Shown here in pieces: positions 1 to 10,760 of a DNA stretch of 64,000 bases. Position 1 is the stretch's first letter. Each line of letters starts with the position of its first letter. The stretch spans positions 599,638-663,637 of the forward strand of contig MNCI01014441.1 in NCBI GenBank assembly GCA_015680685.1, in the 5' to 3' direction. The stretch is from Gnetum montanum (Eukaryota; Streptophyta; Gnetopsida; Gnetales; Gnetaceae). The notes beneath the pieces are model-generated. The model was not told where the DNA came from, ran no database searches, and saw nothing but the letters and a program-made list of their open reading frames with translations. A program made the position numbers and the translations under genes.

Positions 1-559
1 AATAAAGATCGAGATTACTTCATCATTGCAGCATTCACTTAGTTTAATTAATTAATTAATTAATTAATTATTATTTACTGCTTTCTTAGTTAATATTCTC
101 TTCACCCTAAACTCTTGTTAAACGCGGAATGAGTGCCACTTGATTATGAGCATTTAAGTGTGACTACTTGGTAACCCAGTAGCGTACCTAGGATTTGTGC
201 TTGGTAATCCCAGTGGTAGTCATGCACGAAGTCCAAGATGTGTACAGATGATCGAGGAATGGATGCTCATTGCACTTAGGCTAGCTTAGATTCTCTCTCA
301 CCCTCTCTCTCTTAGCTTAGTTAATATCATTTCCCATTGTATTCAGGAGTAGCAGTAGTATAGGAACACATCATACACCTCATTCTAGAATAAACCATAT
401 GTGACAAAGTTAACACTAGTCCAGATGGGAAGATAGCGAACTGCGACCTAAGGATAACTATCTTGATACCACAACTAGCCCATCTACGGAGTTCGACTGG
501 ATCGCATGTGAAATGCTTGTATTCGTATGGTTGACTGTAGGGGTACCTCGCACTCATCA
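1..559 (+). mobile_element. Partial LTR, Athila-like family A, plus-sense, ends exactly at its 3' terminus
   Basis: The reverse complement of this stretch matches the left 560 bases of the LTRs at 7863, 16675 and 21225: the GATGAG terminus, then GGTACCCC, then the TGGACTAG and TGGTTTAGTCCA blocks. It is therefore the 3' part of a family A LTR in plus orientation. It ends at CACTCATCA (551-559), the normal LTR 3' terminus. The left end is cut by the window edge. A (TTAA)n run lies near 48-76. No coding content is seen. Confidence 0.75.
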
Positions 560-853
560 CATGTAATGTATCCAATTACGTCACACTCGAATAAGGATGT
601 TGTACAATCACTTAACAGCATACTATAGGCATGCACTGAAAACAAACTTCTCTATGTCTACCTCTAAAATCTATTGAAATCTATTCAAATCTATATATGA
701 ATAGTGCATCCAAGTGTTGTATTTATAGGCTAGCGCAAAAGGGGTGATATTGAATATCCAACATTGGAGGTTGTGCCCTGATATTAGATACCCGATAACA
801 CAGCTTTGATATCGAATATCCAATATCAAAGCCTTACAAAACATGATTCATCA
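560..853 (-). mobile_element. 5' part of the 3' LTR of element 1 (family A, minus)
   Basis: This stretch matches the U3 half of the LTRs at 7863-8738 and 21225-22119: the TCACACTCGAATAAGG block, a TATA box read on the minus strand (CCTATAAATAC, around 720-730), and GATATC-type palindromes. It ends at TCATCA (848-853), so the minus-strand LTR begins TGATGA. The rest of this LTR is displaced by, or inverted into, the opposite-sense LTR at 1-559. Sequence right of 853 matches sequence right of 17549, which confirms the LTR/internal boundary. Confidence 0.7.
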
Positions 854-1029
854 TACCGTCAAATGAAAAATCATCCCTGAGTTTTAAAAAATGAGGAACA
901 AGTTCTTTAAAAAATATTGGGAAGGTATGGGATTATTGACTAACTTTGACAGATACACAAATTAACTCTTCCATGCTGCAATGGTGTTTTACAAAAATGG
1001 ATACAACATGACAAAATAACAAAATTGGA

Positions 1030-3620
1030 GAATCTTATGTAGTTTCAAGAGGTGGTGGCTCTTCCATTGGCCACTTTCCTTTGTTGTTAGGCTTTTAGAA
1101 TTTGTAGCAATTTAGGAGTGCCTGCAATGTTTTCTCCTCTATTATTAGGTCATGCACCATTTAGGATGATGACCCAATGTGTGCTAGAACTAGTACATCC
1201 CATGGACACGGTAGCTACAGGAACATCTAATTCACTTTCTCATAACATGCCATGAATTGCCTTCATTCCTCTTCAAAAGCCCTTGCCTTTTTCCTTAATT
1301 CATGATAATCTGTTAATCTCTTGGCCAAGTCTGAAGCTACATATCTCTGCCCATGGTAGCGAGCCTTAATTGTTTCTAATTTTGAGTTTGCCATGTGGAG
1401 TTTTTATAGAACATCTTTCCTATCTGCAAACTCTTTTTCATATAAGGCATAGGTGGCTACTACTTGCTATTCCAACTCAATTTTGGACCAACCTACTATT
1501 AACATGGCAAGGTTAGCATAGTGAAGATTAGCTAACGCCATGTACTCTTTCAAATCTTCAATCAAAAGGTCCTTTTTCTTCACTTCCTCTTAGTGGACCA
1601 GGGCATAGCTATTTAAGATGGGCTACCAGTTAGGATTCTACGCTGACATGAAATTGATGCAAGCCTTTGATATTTAGATTTTTTTTTCATCAATTTGTTT
1701 ACACATGCTGATCTAGTCCCAGAAGTGCTCTTTTAGCTTCTCGTGCTTCTTGGCCTCATTATGCCACACACTTATCTCAATTGTAGACTTTTGACATATT
1801 ATGCATACCTCCTCCATTGAGAGGATTTCGTTCTCTCTAGTCAATCTACTTATTTCCTAGTTGACCCTCACCAGTTGCTCTCTCAACTAATGGATGCTTT
1901 CTTTCAAAATGTTCTTCTACTTCTTGATGGTGGTCAGTCTTGTATTGTTAGTAGCAAGCTGCTTGTTTTCTTCTTGTGCAGTGGTTAATGCCTTCACATG
2001 AGCATATGCTTGGGCTTCAGTAGCTGAGGCATTCTAGACTAATTTCTCCTTTTCTTATTTAGCCACTTTATTTTGTTCAATTAATCAACCCAGTTGCTTT
2101 GTTCAAAATTGCTCCAACTGGTCAAGCGCAATGAATTGGGAAGGGTCCCTTCTTTTGACTCTCAATGTGATGAGCTCTTATTACAATCTATGTACCTCTA
2201 CTTCTGCATGCTCTACCTTGGGCTCTACCATGACTAATTTTTCTTTTGTGACTATGAGGTCAGATTGTACTATAGTGACATCACTAGGGATGTCAAAAAG
2301 GGTTATCATAACTTACCTAATCTATAGAAATCTTTCAAGCACATCCTCATGGGCTACAGAAGTAATTGAAGTCCTAGCTAACATTTGTGCATCTTTGGTT
2401 CTAGTTAAGTCCACTAGGGGTACAAAAAGCACATTAAAGGATTTTTTAATATGGTTTGTCATAACATCAATTGTGCTTACTACATCTTGATGCTGCATGA
2501 TCAGGATTGTGGCATCTTATCTCATTTCAAACATCATTTGGAAAGATGCAACATTTCCAAAGATATGCTATGACCATTGGGCTTCTCCTCCTGATTACAA
2601 AGAAATCTACCTCCTTGATGGATCAACTAAGATTGTAGGTTGAATGACATCATTAATGACTTGGAAGAGGTTGGATTTGTCCTTACTTCCTTAATTGAGA
2701 GTTTCAACAATTCGTTGCAAATGGCTCATTGTGGGCTTATAATCCTACAGTGGTGGCAGTGGAACTACCAGCTCTCGTTGTTGCTTTGGTTCTTACTTTG
2801 GCTCCTTCTCTAGTTCTTGTTTTAGCTCCTTTTCTAGTTCCTATTCTTGTTCATCACCAAGATCTTTCCTTGGCGCTATTGGTTTGAGCAACTTAGAGAA
2901 TGAAGCATTTTGGGCCCTCCTAGGAATGTCATTGGTGTAACCTAGGATTCTAGCATGCTTGCACAACTTTTTGATTAGGAAAGAAAATGAAAGTATCAGC
3001 TTCCCTGCCTTCCTTTCCTCAAAATACCTTTGAATCTTCATGAAGTACAAATGGGCAAGGTTGGCATTGTATTTGCCCATCAAGATTGCACTTCCTCTGG
3101 CCATGTAGGTTGATATCCTATTGAGACTTTTAGTGGGGAAGAGATGGTAAGTACCAATTTTGAAATAAATACTCTCTTCCAAAGTCAATTCACTATATAT
3201 ATTTTGTTTTCTTTTTTATATGCCCACTTCAGCCATAGCTTTCTATTTTCTATGTTAGACCTTGTGGATAAATGTGCTACCTTGGCCCCAACACTTGGTA
3301 TGTTCAAAGCCTTTGCAATGGCCTTAACTAAGAAAGAAATACAAATTCTTCCAATGTTGATGGTGGTACCCTCTTCCTTATTATGCTAGAATTGATACAT
3401 GTCACCGAGGTACCATTTCCCACTTTTAGAGAGGATGTGTAGTTCTAACCACCTCAAGGACAAATGCCATGAATGACCTAAAGTTCATTTCCACGATGAT
3501 CATGATCAACATGGATTGCTCCTGGATGACTTGGAGGCATTCTTGGGACAACATAAGGCATTGTCCTTGCACTTGAGAATGTGGTTCTGTAGCCACTGCT
3601 TGGACCAACTACCTTGTAGC
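1030..3620 (-). pseudogene. Degenerate retroelement ORF with long coiled coil, possibly related to the 'putative plant transposon protein' family
   Basis: The minus strand reads through a broken protein. The longest clean piece is 2841-3188 (115 residues), containing RGSAILMGKYNANLAHLYFM and a basic stretch. Upstream (3190-3620) the same reading recovers a WYLGDMYQ-like segment and LVKAIAKAF. Downstream (1040-2700) heptad-rich, charged sequence such as KLETIKARYHGQRYVASDLA and LTRENEIL suggests an extended coiled coil. The N-terminal part resembles the conserved domain in Athila-type ORFs called putative plant transposon protein. That assignment is from memory of the family and is tentative. 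Stops and shifts are frequent, so it is not functional as it stands. It lies between gag and the 3' LTR, the usual place of the extra or env-like ORF in Athila elements. Confidence 0.45.
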
Positions 3621-3849
3621 AAGAACCTATTGATGAATGCTAAATGACTGGGCCTCCTATTCTTCATGTTTGGCTGGTGGGCCTTGTTCTCCTAGTCAAC
3701 CTTTGCTACCTCTCAAGTGTTTACTTGCATCCTGCAAAGGTCCTTCTTGTCCTTCTATTTTTGGGGCCATTTGCAATCAATCAAGAATTTGGTGTTACTA
3801 AATTGTTTTTCATTTATCATCAATAGGTTTATACCTTATTCATGACCTT

Positions 3850-6680
3850 AGTTCTATTAAGTTCTTAGCTCATGTGAGTGTAGAGTTAGAAAAATTTTAA
3901 GAAAAATGTCACTTCTTTTATGACCCTTCATAATTGGCTTCTTTTCCCTTGTGTATGGCTTGTAAAGATGGTTATGATCTCTTGGGTGAGATAATTAGAG
4001 ATTCTATCATACATACGATTGATTGTTCATTAAGGTTTGTAACATTCTTACCCTTATAATACCTTTTGAGCGATAGTAATTTCAAAAAATTGGCGCAAAC
4101 TTTCCACACAAGCAACCTCCCCTAACTAAATTGAACACTTCGAGATCAAATAGGTTCAAAAACCACAAAAATCAAAGTGGTATGGAGCAAGATATTACAT
4201 GTGGAAGTTGGATGCGTAAAGCTCTTAGTCAAGAGAGAAAAATGCAAAAAATCCCCTAGCTTCAATTGATGATAATGAATTTGTTGAGCATCGCGTGGGT
4301 CCTATTTATAGGTTTTTATGGACCCAATATCGAGTACCCAACATTGGGTATCCAATATTGACTCCCACCCCATATCAAGTAGCTGATATCAGGGGTCTTA
4401 AATTTTCATTCTATGAGGACATTCAACATGGAAAATGAAGCTCTATGATTGGTTGGAAGGTTTCATGTAAAATCCAAAATTTTGGGGTAAGTGGGAATTC
4501 ATATTTAGGCACTAGTAATGTTAGGAGGTGGAATCACATGAATTAAAAGCTTTGGAATATGTAAGAAAAAGGTATTGGGTTCATGGTGTAGAACGAATGG
4601 GTTATAAGGGAAGGTTTTGAATTTATCATTTATGCACTTGGAAGGTTCAAGATGATGCAGTTGTGTTAGACAAGTAAAAGTTACAATAGTTATACTAGTG
4701 GGTCCTCCCCAAAGTAGGCTTTAGCCCTTAATTCCCTTGTATAACCATACCTAAAAATGTTTTTAGGCACTAAAGGAGTTGAATGCGATGCATACCTGTT
4801 GGATAAAACACACATGTTAAAACCACCAATTTGAGAGAATAACTCTATGTTACATAAAACCACAAGTTATGATCATGCAAACAATGAGATGAGATGGATT
4901 TTAGAAAGGATTACAAAGATTGGGGCGTGAGTTGTCTTACCATAGGCATAATGAATCATTGTGTGTTATTAATGGTTAAAGTAATCATTAAACCTTCTTT
5001 CCAAGATTCAAACCAAGTCCAAACCATGTTTTAGTGATATCATATTGTTTTATCTCCTTGATTGATAACCATAAGACTACCATTGTTGCAAGGAGTAGCA
5101 TCACTTGCCAATTTTTCTAAGGGAGAAGTTTATTCATGACACTTCTCTCTTTCTTTCTTTTTTTTTTCTTTTTGATTTTTGAGAAGCCACCAACCTTTAG
5201 GCATGGGTAACATGTCTTTCTAATGAGACCCTTGAAAATTTATTTAGTGCCCTTTTATTTTATTTTTATCTATGTCAACCTTACCAGAGGACTACCTTCA
5301 GGCATGGGTAACATGTCTTTCTAGTGACATGGTAAGACTACACTTATTTTATTCTTACTTCCATTTTTTTAGATCTACAAGGATATAATTACAATTTTAG
5401 CAACATAATAGAACATACAAAAGTAGTCAAAGAGATTCCACAAATCCCCTTAATGTCACATCCTTTACTTTCCCACTTGATTCTTCACTTTTCTATCTAG
5501 GAACAATGATTACGAGTTTGTTCTTAGTTTGATGATGAAAAAAGAATATCATTATGACCATGGTAAGAACCTCTTATTAATGGAATTTAGGGATGGATGA
5601 TGTGGCTTCATGATCTAGATAATCAATCCCTCATGACTTTGACAACATAGAGAAAAACTCATCTCAATGGGCTACATGATGTTATTTTATTCACAAATGA
5701 GATTACTAACAAAGGAAATGAAAAAAAAATGTGGAAAAGTTGAAAAGGATAGGAAAATTTTGTATCGAGAAATGAGAAAATGATAAAAAATTATAAAACA
5801 AAAAGATGAAAAACACTTATTAATTCTTAATTCTAGCATGGGACACCTCCCCCACAACTAAGCATTTGACCATGACAAGAATTAATAAGTGCACAAGAAG
5901 GCTCCATGCATTTGTAAAATAGTGCTAGACTTTCATTTTCAAGTAGTTGGGTGTCTTCTAGTTTAGTGGTGGCTGCATAGACAGGTTGTTGCCTACACAC
6001 TTGATTTTAAAATGTACGGTGGATTAGAGTAGGAGTTGTGTGAACTTTGTATAGCCCACGATTGCACCCTTTATCATGAGTAGTTATGCATGGATTCTTT
6101 TGTCTCTTCATGGTGCTAGGTTCATTGTTTCTGGTAAGTCTTGGAGTAATAAGGGATGTTGGCCTTTGTGTAGGATCAAAGGACATTGGTTGTGAAAGGA
6201 AGGGTGTTGCACTTGATTGGCATTATGCTAGTTTGGATGAGTTAGTAGGTTCACAAGTGTTGTGCTTACATGTGGAAACCTTCTAAAGAAAGGACATTTC
6301 CGAGATTGTTGTGGAGACCTACTAGCATTATCAAGTTTATGTATGTTTGTAGAAAAAATGGCATTCTTTCATTGATGTTGTGGTGTTGAACCTTCTTGTG
6401 TTGTTGGTTGTGACATGTGATGGAGTGGAGTATGAGAATATTAAGGATATGATGGAGGGTGAGAGGTGTGAAGTGGTGATCCTTCAGAAGATGTCACAGG
6501 TCAATGATATTTGGAAGAGTGGTAGTAGCAATTTGAAGTAGAGGAAGTAGAACTGGTTGGGGAAAAATGTTGTTAAACATAATATTTGTATATGTTCAAC
6601 TGGTACTAAGGGTAGGGTTGGTTTGATGATGGCCTCCCCCATGACTGTGGGTTTTGCCACTATGGTTGATGATAGTGTTG
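3850..6680. other. Non-coding interior of element 1
   Basis: No convincing coding frame is seen on either strand; the short plus-strand frame at 6086-6286 looks accidental. Two degenerate copies of AGGCATGGGTAACATGTCTT occur at about 5200 and 5300. The phrase GTGGGTCCTCCCCAAAGTAG near 4703 recurs near 18272 in element F, so this is shared non-coding retrotransposon sequence. A likely older LTR remnant lies at about 4040-4450. Confidence 0.5.
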
Positions 6681-6683
6681 AGG

Positions 6684-7730
6684 TTAGTAAGTAGTCCCAC
6701 TAGGATAGTACGATTGGTTATAGAATTGTCTACAATTACCTTGTGAGAAAGGTAATTTCCTAGGCATTTGCTTTTGTATGAACTTGGGATTCAAAGCGAA
6801 AGCCCAATACTCATGTAGATGTAACATGATTGGGCAATAGCCCTTTGGATGGTCATATAGGAAAATGTCACATCCATCATCTTCTTCAGTGGTTGAGTCT
6901 ATAGCTTCTTCTTCTTCAACCATTTTCCCTTTTTGTTGATAAGTGTTCCTATCGATTTCTTGGTTCTTTTTCCTCCTTTTGTTGTTATCACTTGATTTAT
7001 TTTGCATTACTCTCTCCTCTACAGTTTCTACGCAAGTTGTAACTTTCTCATTTATCCATTTCAACATCTTATTTAACCTTGCTTCAAGCTCATCAATAGA
7101 CTTTTGTATTGACAAGTTTTGTTGTGAAATCACTTCATCGAGAGCTATCTCTTTGTCCTTATCATAGATATGAACCCTTTTCTTTTGAAGAGTTTGGTCC
7201 CAGTTATTTTCCTCTACATTCTCTCATTTACATAGCTCTCCTTCTTATTTTTCCACATGCTTGATTAGCTTTTGGATTTGATGGGTTCCTAGTTCATATA
7301 ATTGACCTTGAGCATACATCCCAATGGTCTCTCTCTCGTTTCACTATGAAGCCGATCTATGATGTGAAAACGTTGTTCTTCTTGAGAGAAACCATGACTT
7401 GGACATTTATTCAATAGAGAATAGTATCTATCTAGGGCCATATCCAAGGTTCATGTTGTTCTTGTTTCCATCCTTGGATTCATTTTCTTAGGTTGGACAC
7501 CCTCACATAGGTTTGGTATTTCTCATTGAAGAGCTCTAGCATTATGGGCCACTAATGGATTGAATTTGGTTTCAATGATCTATATCACACTTTGGATTTG
7601 TCTATTAGTGTCCTAGAAAAGAGCTTAAGCTTTTTCCACCCATTTTTAATGTTTTGTAAGATGTAGGCATCATGGAAGGCTTACAAATGATGCTGTGGAT
7701 CAGAATGATGTGCATTGTCACTTCCTTGTA
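6684..7730 (-). pseudogene. Athila-like gag remnant of element 1
   Basis: Minus-strand translation upstream of 7160 gives broken gag-like sequence containing LDRYYSLLNKCPSHGFS, resembling the retrotransposon gag motif in which a tyrosine/leucine run precedes CPxHGF. The downstream open piece (6684-7133, 149 residues) begins with a predicted coiled coil (SIQKSIDELEARLNKMLKWI), then a charged linker (KRRKKNQEID) and an acidic block. It lies directly downstream of the LTR and primer site, as expected for gag. In-frame stops interrupt the N-terminal half. No zinc knuckle was recognised. Confidence 0.55.
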
Positions 7731-7840
7731 AAAGACACATTATTTTTAGTTAATGATGTGTGAATTAATATTTCTAAAAGATAATTCATTAATGCATTTA
7801 TAGTGATTGTGTATAATATAACTAACCTATACAACTAATA

Positions 7841-7862
7841 CCATCCTCGACAATGGTGCCAA
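7841..7862 (-). promoter_or_regulatory. tRNA-Asp-type primer binding site
   Basis: Immediately inside the LTR on the minus strand the sequence begins TTGGCACCATTGTCGAGGA. The complement of plant tRNA-Asp 3' ends, used by Athila elements, is TGGCGCCGTTGCCGGGGA. The match is close and every difference I see is a G-to-A or C-to-T transition, as expected of decayed methylated DNA. This fixes the minus orientation and the 5' LTR identity of 7863-8738. Confidence 0.7.
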
Positions 7863-8738
7863 TGATGAGCAGTGAGGTACCCCTTACAACCAACCATACG
7901 AATCACAAGCATTCACACATGATCTGATTGAATTCCGTGGATGGGACTAGTTGTGGCATCTTGATCATTATGTCTTGATCGCAATTCGTTGTCTTTCCAC
8001 TTGGACTAGTGGTAGCTTTGTCACTTATGGTTTAGTCCAAAGTGAGGCATATGATTTTTGATGTTTTTTCAGCCTTAAGCTACTCCTAATGGTAATAAGG
8101 AAATTAATTATTTAAACTAATTAACAATGGAAAGTAAAGTCTAAACTAGCCTACATGTAATGAGTATCCATTTCTAACCTTTCGTACATGCCTTGGACTT
8201 CATGTAACTATCGTTAAGATTACCAAGTGTATTGCTATTGGGCGTACCAAATGATAACACTACTAGGTTACTAAGTAATTACACTTAAGTGCTCATGATT
8301 AGTTGTGCTCATTCTGCTTAATGATAGAAAACGATAAAGAGCAATAATTGATAAACATTAACTAAGGAAAACAGTAAACATTTAAGTAATTAAAAACAAT
8401 ATTAAAGCTAAGTGGATGCTGCAATGATGAATGTAATCTCGATCATTATTGCTAAACATGTAACATGCCCAAGTACATCACACTCAAATAAGGATGTCGT
8501 ACAATTGCTTAACATCACACTGTAGGCATGCATGGGAAACAAACTTCTCTATGTCTACCTCTAAAATCTATTGAAATCTATCCAAATCTATATATGAACT
8601 GTGCACCCAAGTGTTGTATTTATAGGCTAGCACAGAAGGGGTGATATCGAATCCTCAACATTGAAGGTTGTGCCCTAATATTGGATACCTGATAATGCAG
8701 CTCTGATATATTAGAGCCCTACAAAACATGACTCATCA
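7863..8738 (-). mobile_element. 5' LTR of element 1 (family A, 876 bp)
   Basis: Bounded by TGATGA (7863) and TCATCA (8733-8738), giving TG...CA ends on the minus strand. A plant TATA box CCTATAAATA reads on the minus strand at 8617-8626. GATATC-like palindromes lie upstream of it in U3. Homologous copies occur at 560-853, 15909-16674, 16675-17549 and 21225-22119. Confidence 0.8.
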
Positions 8739-8774
8739 TTTATGATGTTGTTGATGATTCATTTGATGTAGTTA

Positions 8775-9115
8775 CTAAATTCTAAGCTGGCTAAACACAT
8801 TGTTTCAGGCAAAGCATTATGCTATGCCATTTTAAGAATATGATTTCAAAGATGTTAGTTTTATGATGTAACTTAGGATGATGAATTTTTACCACAACTC
8901 TAATGTATTGAAGTTAAGCAATAACTTAAATATTTGATCGAAGTTTAATTTTAAGTTGATTGTAAGTCAACTAAACACTTTGTACCAATTTAAGCATTAT
9001 TCTATGTGATTCTGAACATGTGATTTCAAAGATGGTTTTATAACGTAACTTGAAATGATGAATTTCTATTAATGTATTGATGTTAAACAACAAGTTGGAT
9101 ATTTTATTGAAGTTT
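8775..9115. repeat. Two-copy tandem repeat of about 175 bp, AT-rich
   Basis: The block containing GATTTCAAAGATG, then TATGATGTAACTTAGGATGA, then GAAGTTTAA occurs at about 8775-8950 and again, diverged, at about 8955-9115. No coding potential or terminal structure is seen. Confidence 0.6.
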
Positions 9116-9423
9116 AAGTTTCTTATGCCTTACTAGTTCTAAAGAAATTCTAATTAAATTATATATCTAAACATGTGACATATATATCACAAACCACTTT
9201 AAATAAGAAAGCACAATGCCACTATAACTATTTGGTAAATCTTGTCTAATATATCATAGATAATGTATTTTGTCTTGTGTATAGCTAGTTAGAAGGTGTT
9301 GCCATGGATGATATGCAATATGCATTTGCAACTTCTTAAAAGAAGATTCTAGAATTTGTGGTTAGGGAAAGAGGAAAATATTCATAGATAACAATACTTT
9401 CCAAATCTCTAGATTTTCATTTA

Positions 9424-9760
9424 TGAATCATCATCATCATCATCAACATCATTCTAGCCTTGTCTCAACAAAATGGAGTTAGCTACATGAATTCTTTTTT
9501 GCTATTCACTTCTATGAAGAGCTAAATTTTTGTTTATCTGTAATTTCTTCAAATCATCTTCAATCCATTTTTTCTGATGTCTTCCTTTTGGTGGCTTTCC
9601 TAGAAAAGCAAGGTGGTAGCCTTTTTTTATAGGCTTGTTATTTGATCTTTTTTGCACATGCCCAAACCATTTAAGACATAATTCCATTAACTTATTTGAA
9701 ATAGAAGTCATGATGCCCTAGCAAGTCATTGCACATAAAGCATACACATGCCTATTTATT
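9424..9760 (-). pseudogene. 5'-truncated LINE 3' end (non-LTR retrotransposon RT C-terminus)
   Basis: The minus frame at 9502-9711 encodes LKWFGHVQKRSNN... and KGRHQKKWIEDDLKKL, matching the C-terminal signature of plant LINE reverse transcriptases (WFGHVxR followed by a basic RxKKxWxEDL block). Downstream on the minus strand comes the typical plant LINE tail TGTAGCTAACTCCATTTTGT followed by (ATG)n at 9426-9446. Only the last roughly 70 residues remain. A second relic of the same type lies at about 14150-14400 in the same orientation. Confidence 0.7.
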
Positions 9761-10660
9761 CCCTGTGTTACATTAAAGACTTTGTAAAGAAGTTTTTATC
9801 CTCTTCCCCAACCCTTCTCCTTTTGTATCAACCTTAGGAGATACTCCCAAATTTTATCCAGCTATGATTGTCCTCTTCTTATCCATATATCTGCCAAAGA
9901 TTTCAGGGAACACGACCACAGTGAGAGAGTTGAACCAGGGAAGATGCTATATGCTAGCGGGATCCCGTGAAATAAATTAACCGCATGGTTCCATGCTCCT
10001 GTTTATTTAACAGTTGGGGAAACATTTAATAACATACGTACTGAATTTATTGAAATTGGTCCAATAGCCATACACGGACTGGTACAATGCACGCTTCCTT
10101 CAACATGTTCGTGAAAGAAACGTAAACGAAGCATTTTCTTAAAAAGGAAGGTATTTGAGTATCTTGCATCATCAGCAAAATTGTTCTATGCTCTGTGGTC
10201 TCAGTAAATGAACAGATTTAATGAGTCAGGACCAGTGCTCAACGACAAAATTGCTGTCAGAAATTATGTCACAGACGGCCACAGCCTATCACAGCCTACA
10301 AATTATGGACGAAAAAAAGGGGCAAAAAAGAAGAATTATCCGGTGACAATTACAAGTCTGTCACAGGTTCTCAAAATTCTTCCACACACGCTAACATATT
10401 TGTTTTTTTCTCGGTGATTTTATGGGATTTGAATGGTAGAGATACTTGAATAATATTCCTGTTCCACTAGTTTTTACCTTTTCTGACATGCCTTACGCAT
10501 CTTACTTTATTGACAAGCAATATCACTGATACATCCAGCGACTGCAGAATGAGAAGAGACAGAGGAATGGTGTCCTAGCATAGCAGTGGATTCCCCTGAA
10601 TTCTCAGCCATTCATGTTCCAGATGTTTCCGGTATCTTTTAATTCACAGTGGCCACTCTC
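9761..10660. other. Intergenic region upstream of the DUF3700 gene
   Basis: No ORF of interest and no recognisable repeat family. The short plus frame at 10208-10417 has no recognisable domain. The DUF3700 promoter presumably occupies the right part. Confidence 0.5.
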
Positions 10661-10670
10661 CCATCCATGA

Positions 10671-10677
10671 TATAAAT
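10671..10677 (+). promoter_or_regulatory. TATA box of the DUF3700 gene
   Basis: TATAAAT lies 84 bases upstream of the start codon. A short GA microsatellite (about 10727-10740) sits between it and the ATG, a common plant 5' UTR feature. Confidence 0.6.
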
Positions 10678-10760
10678 TCACAGTTCACCCACAGATCCCG
10701 ACTCATATTTCATATCTCTAGTCTGGAAGAGAGAGAGAGAACTCTCCTGAGCATTTCAAG

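Larger units (their letters stand above)
560..8738 (-). mobile_element. Element 1: decayed Athila-like Ty3/gypsy retrotransposon lacking pol
   Basis: On the minus strand the order is 5' LTR (8738 to 7863), a tRNA-Asp-type primer site (7862 to 7841), a gag-like region (about 7730 to 6684), poorly coding sequence (6680 to 3850), a coiled-coil ORF region (about 3620 to 1030), and the 3' LTR remnant (853 to 560). The internal region is about 7.0 kb. I found no reverse transcriptase, RNase H or integrase motif in it, whereas element F of the same LTR family has all three. It therefore looks non-autonomous, relying on related elements. All ORFs carry stops. The 4040-4450 stretch has another minus TATA (CCTATAAATAGG) and an ATATCGAGTACCC-type palindrome, possibly an older LTR remnant. 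Confidence 0.65.

Noticed and set aside
2131-2490. Plus-strand 119-codon protein
   Set aside because: It is antisense to the degenerate coiled-coil ORF of element 1 and has no recognisable motif.
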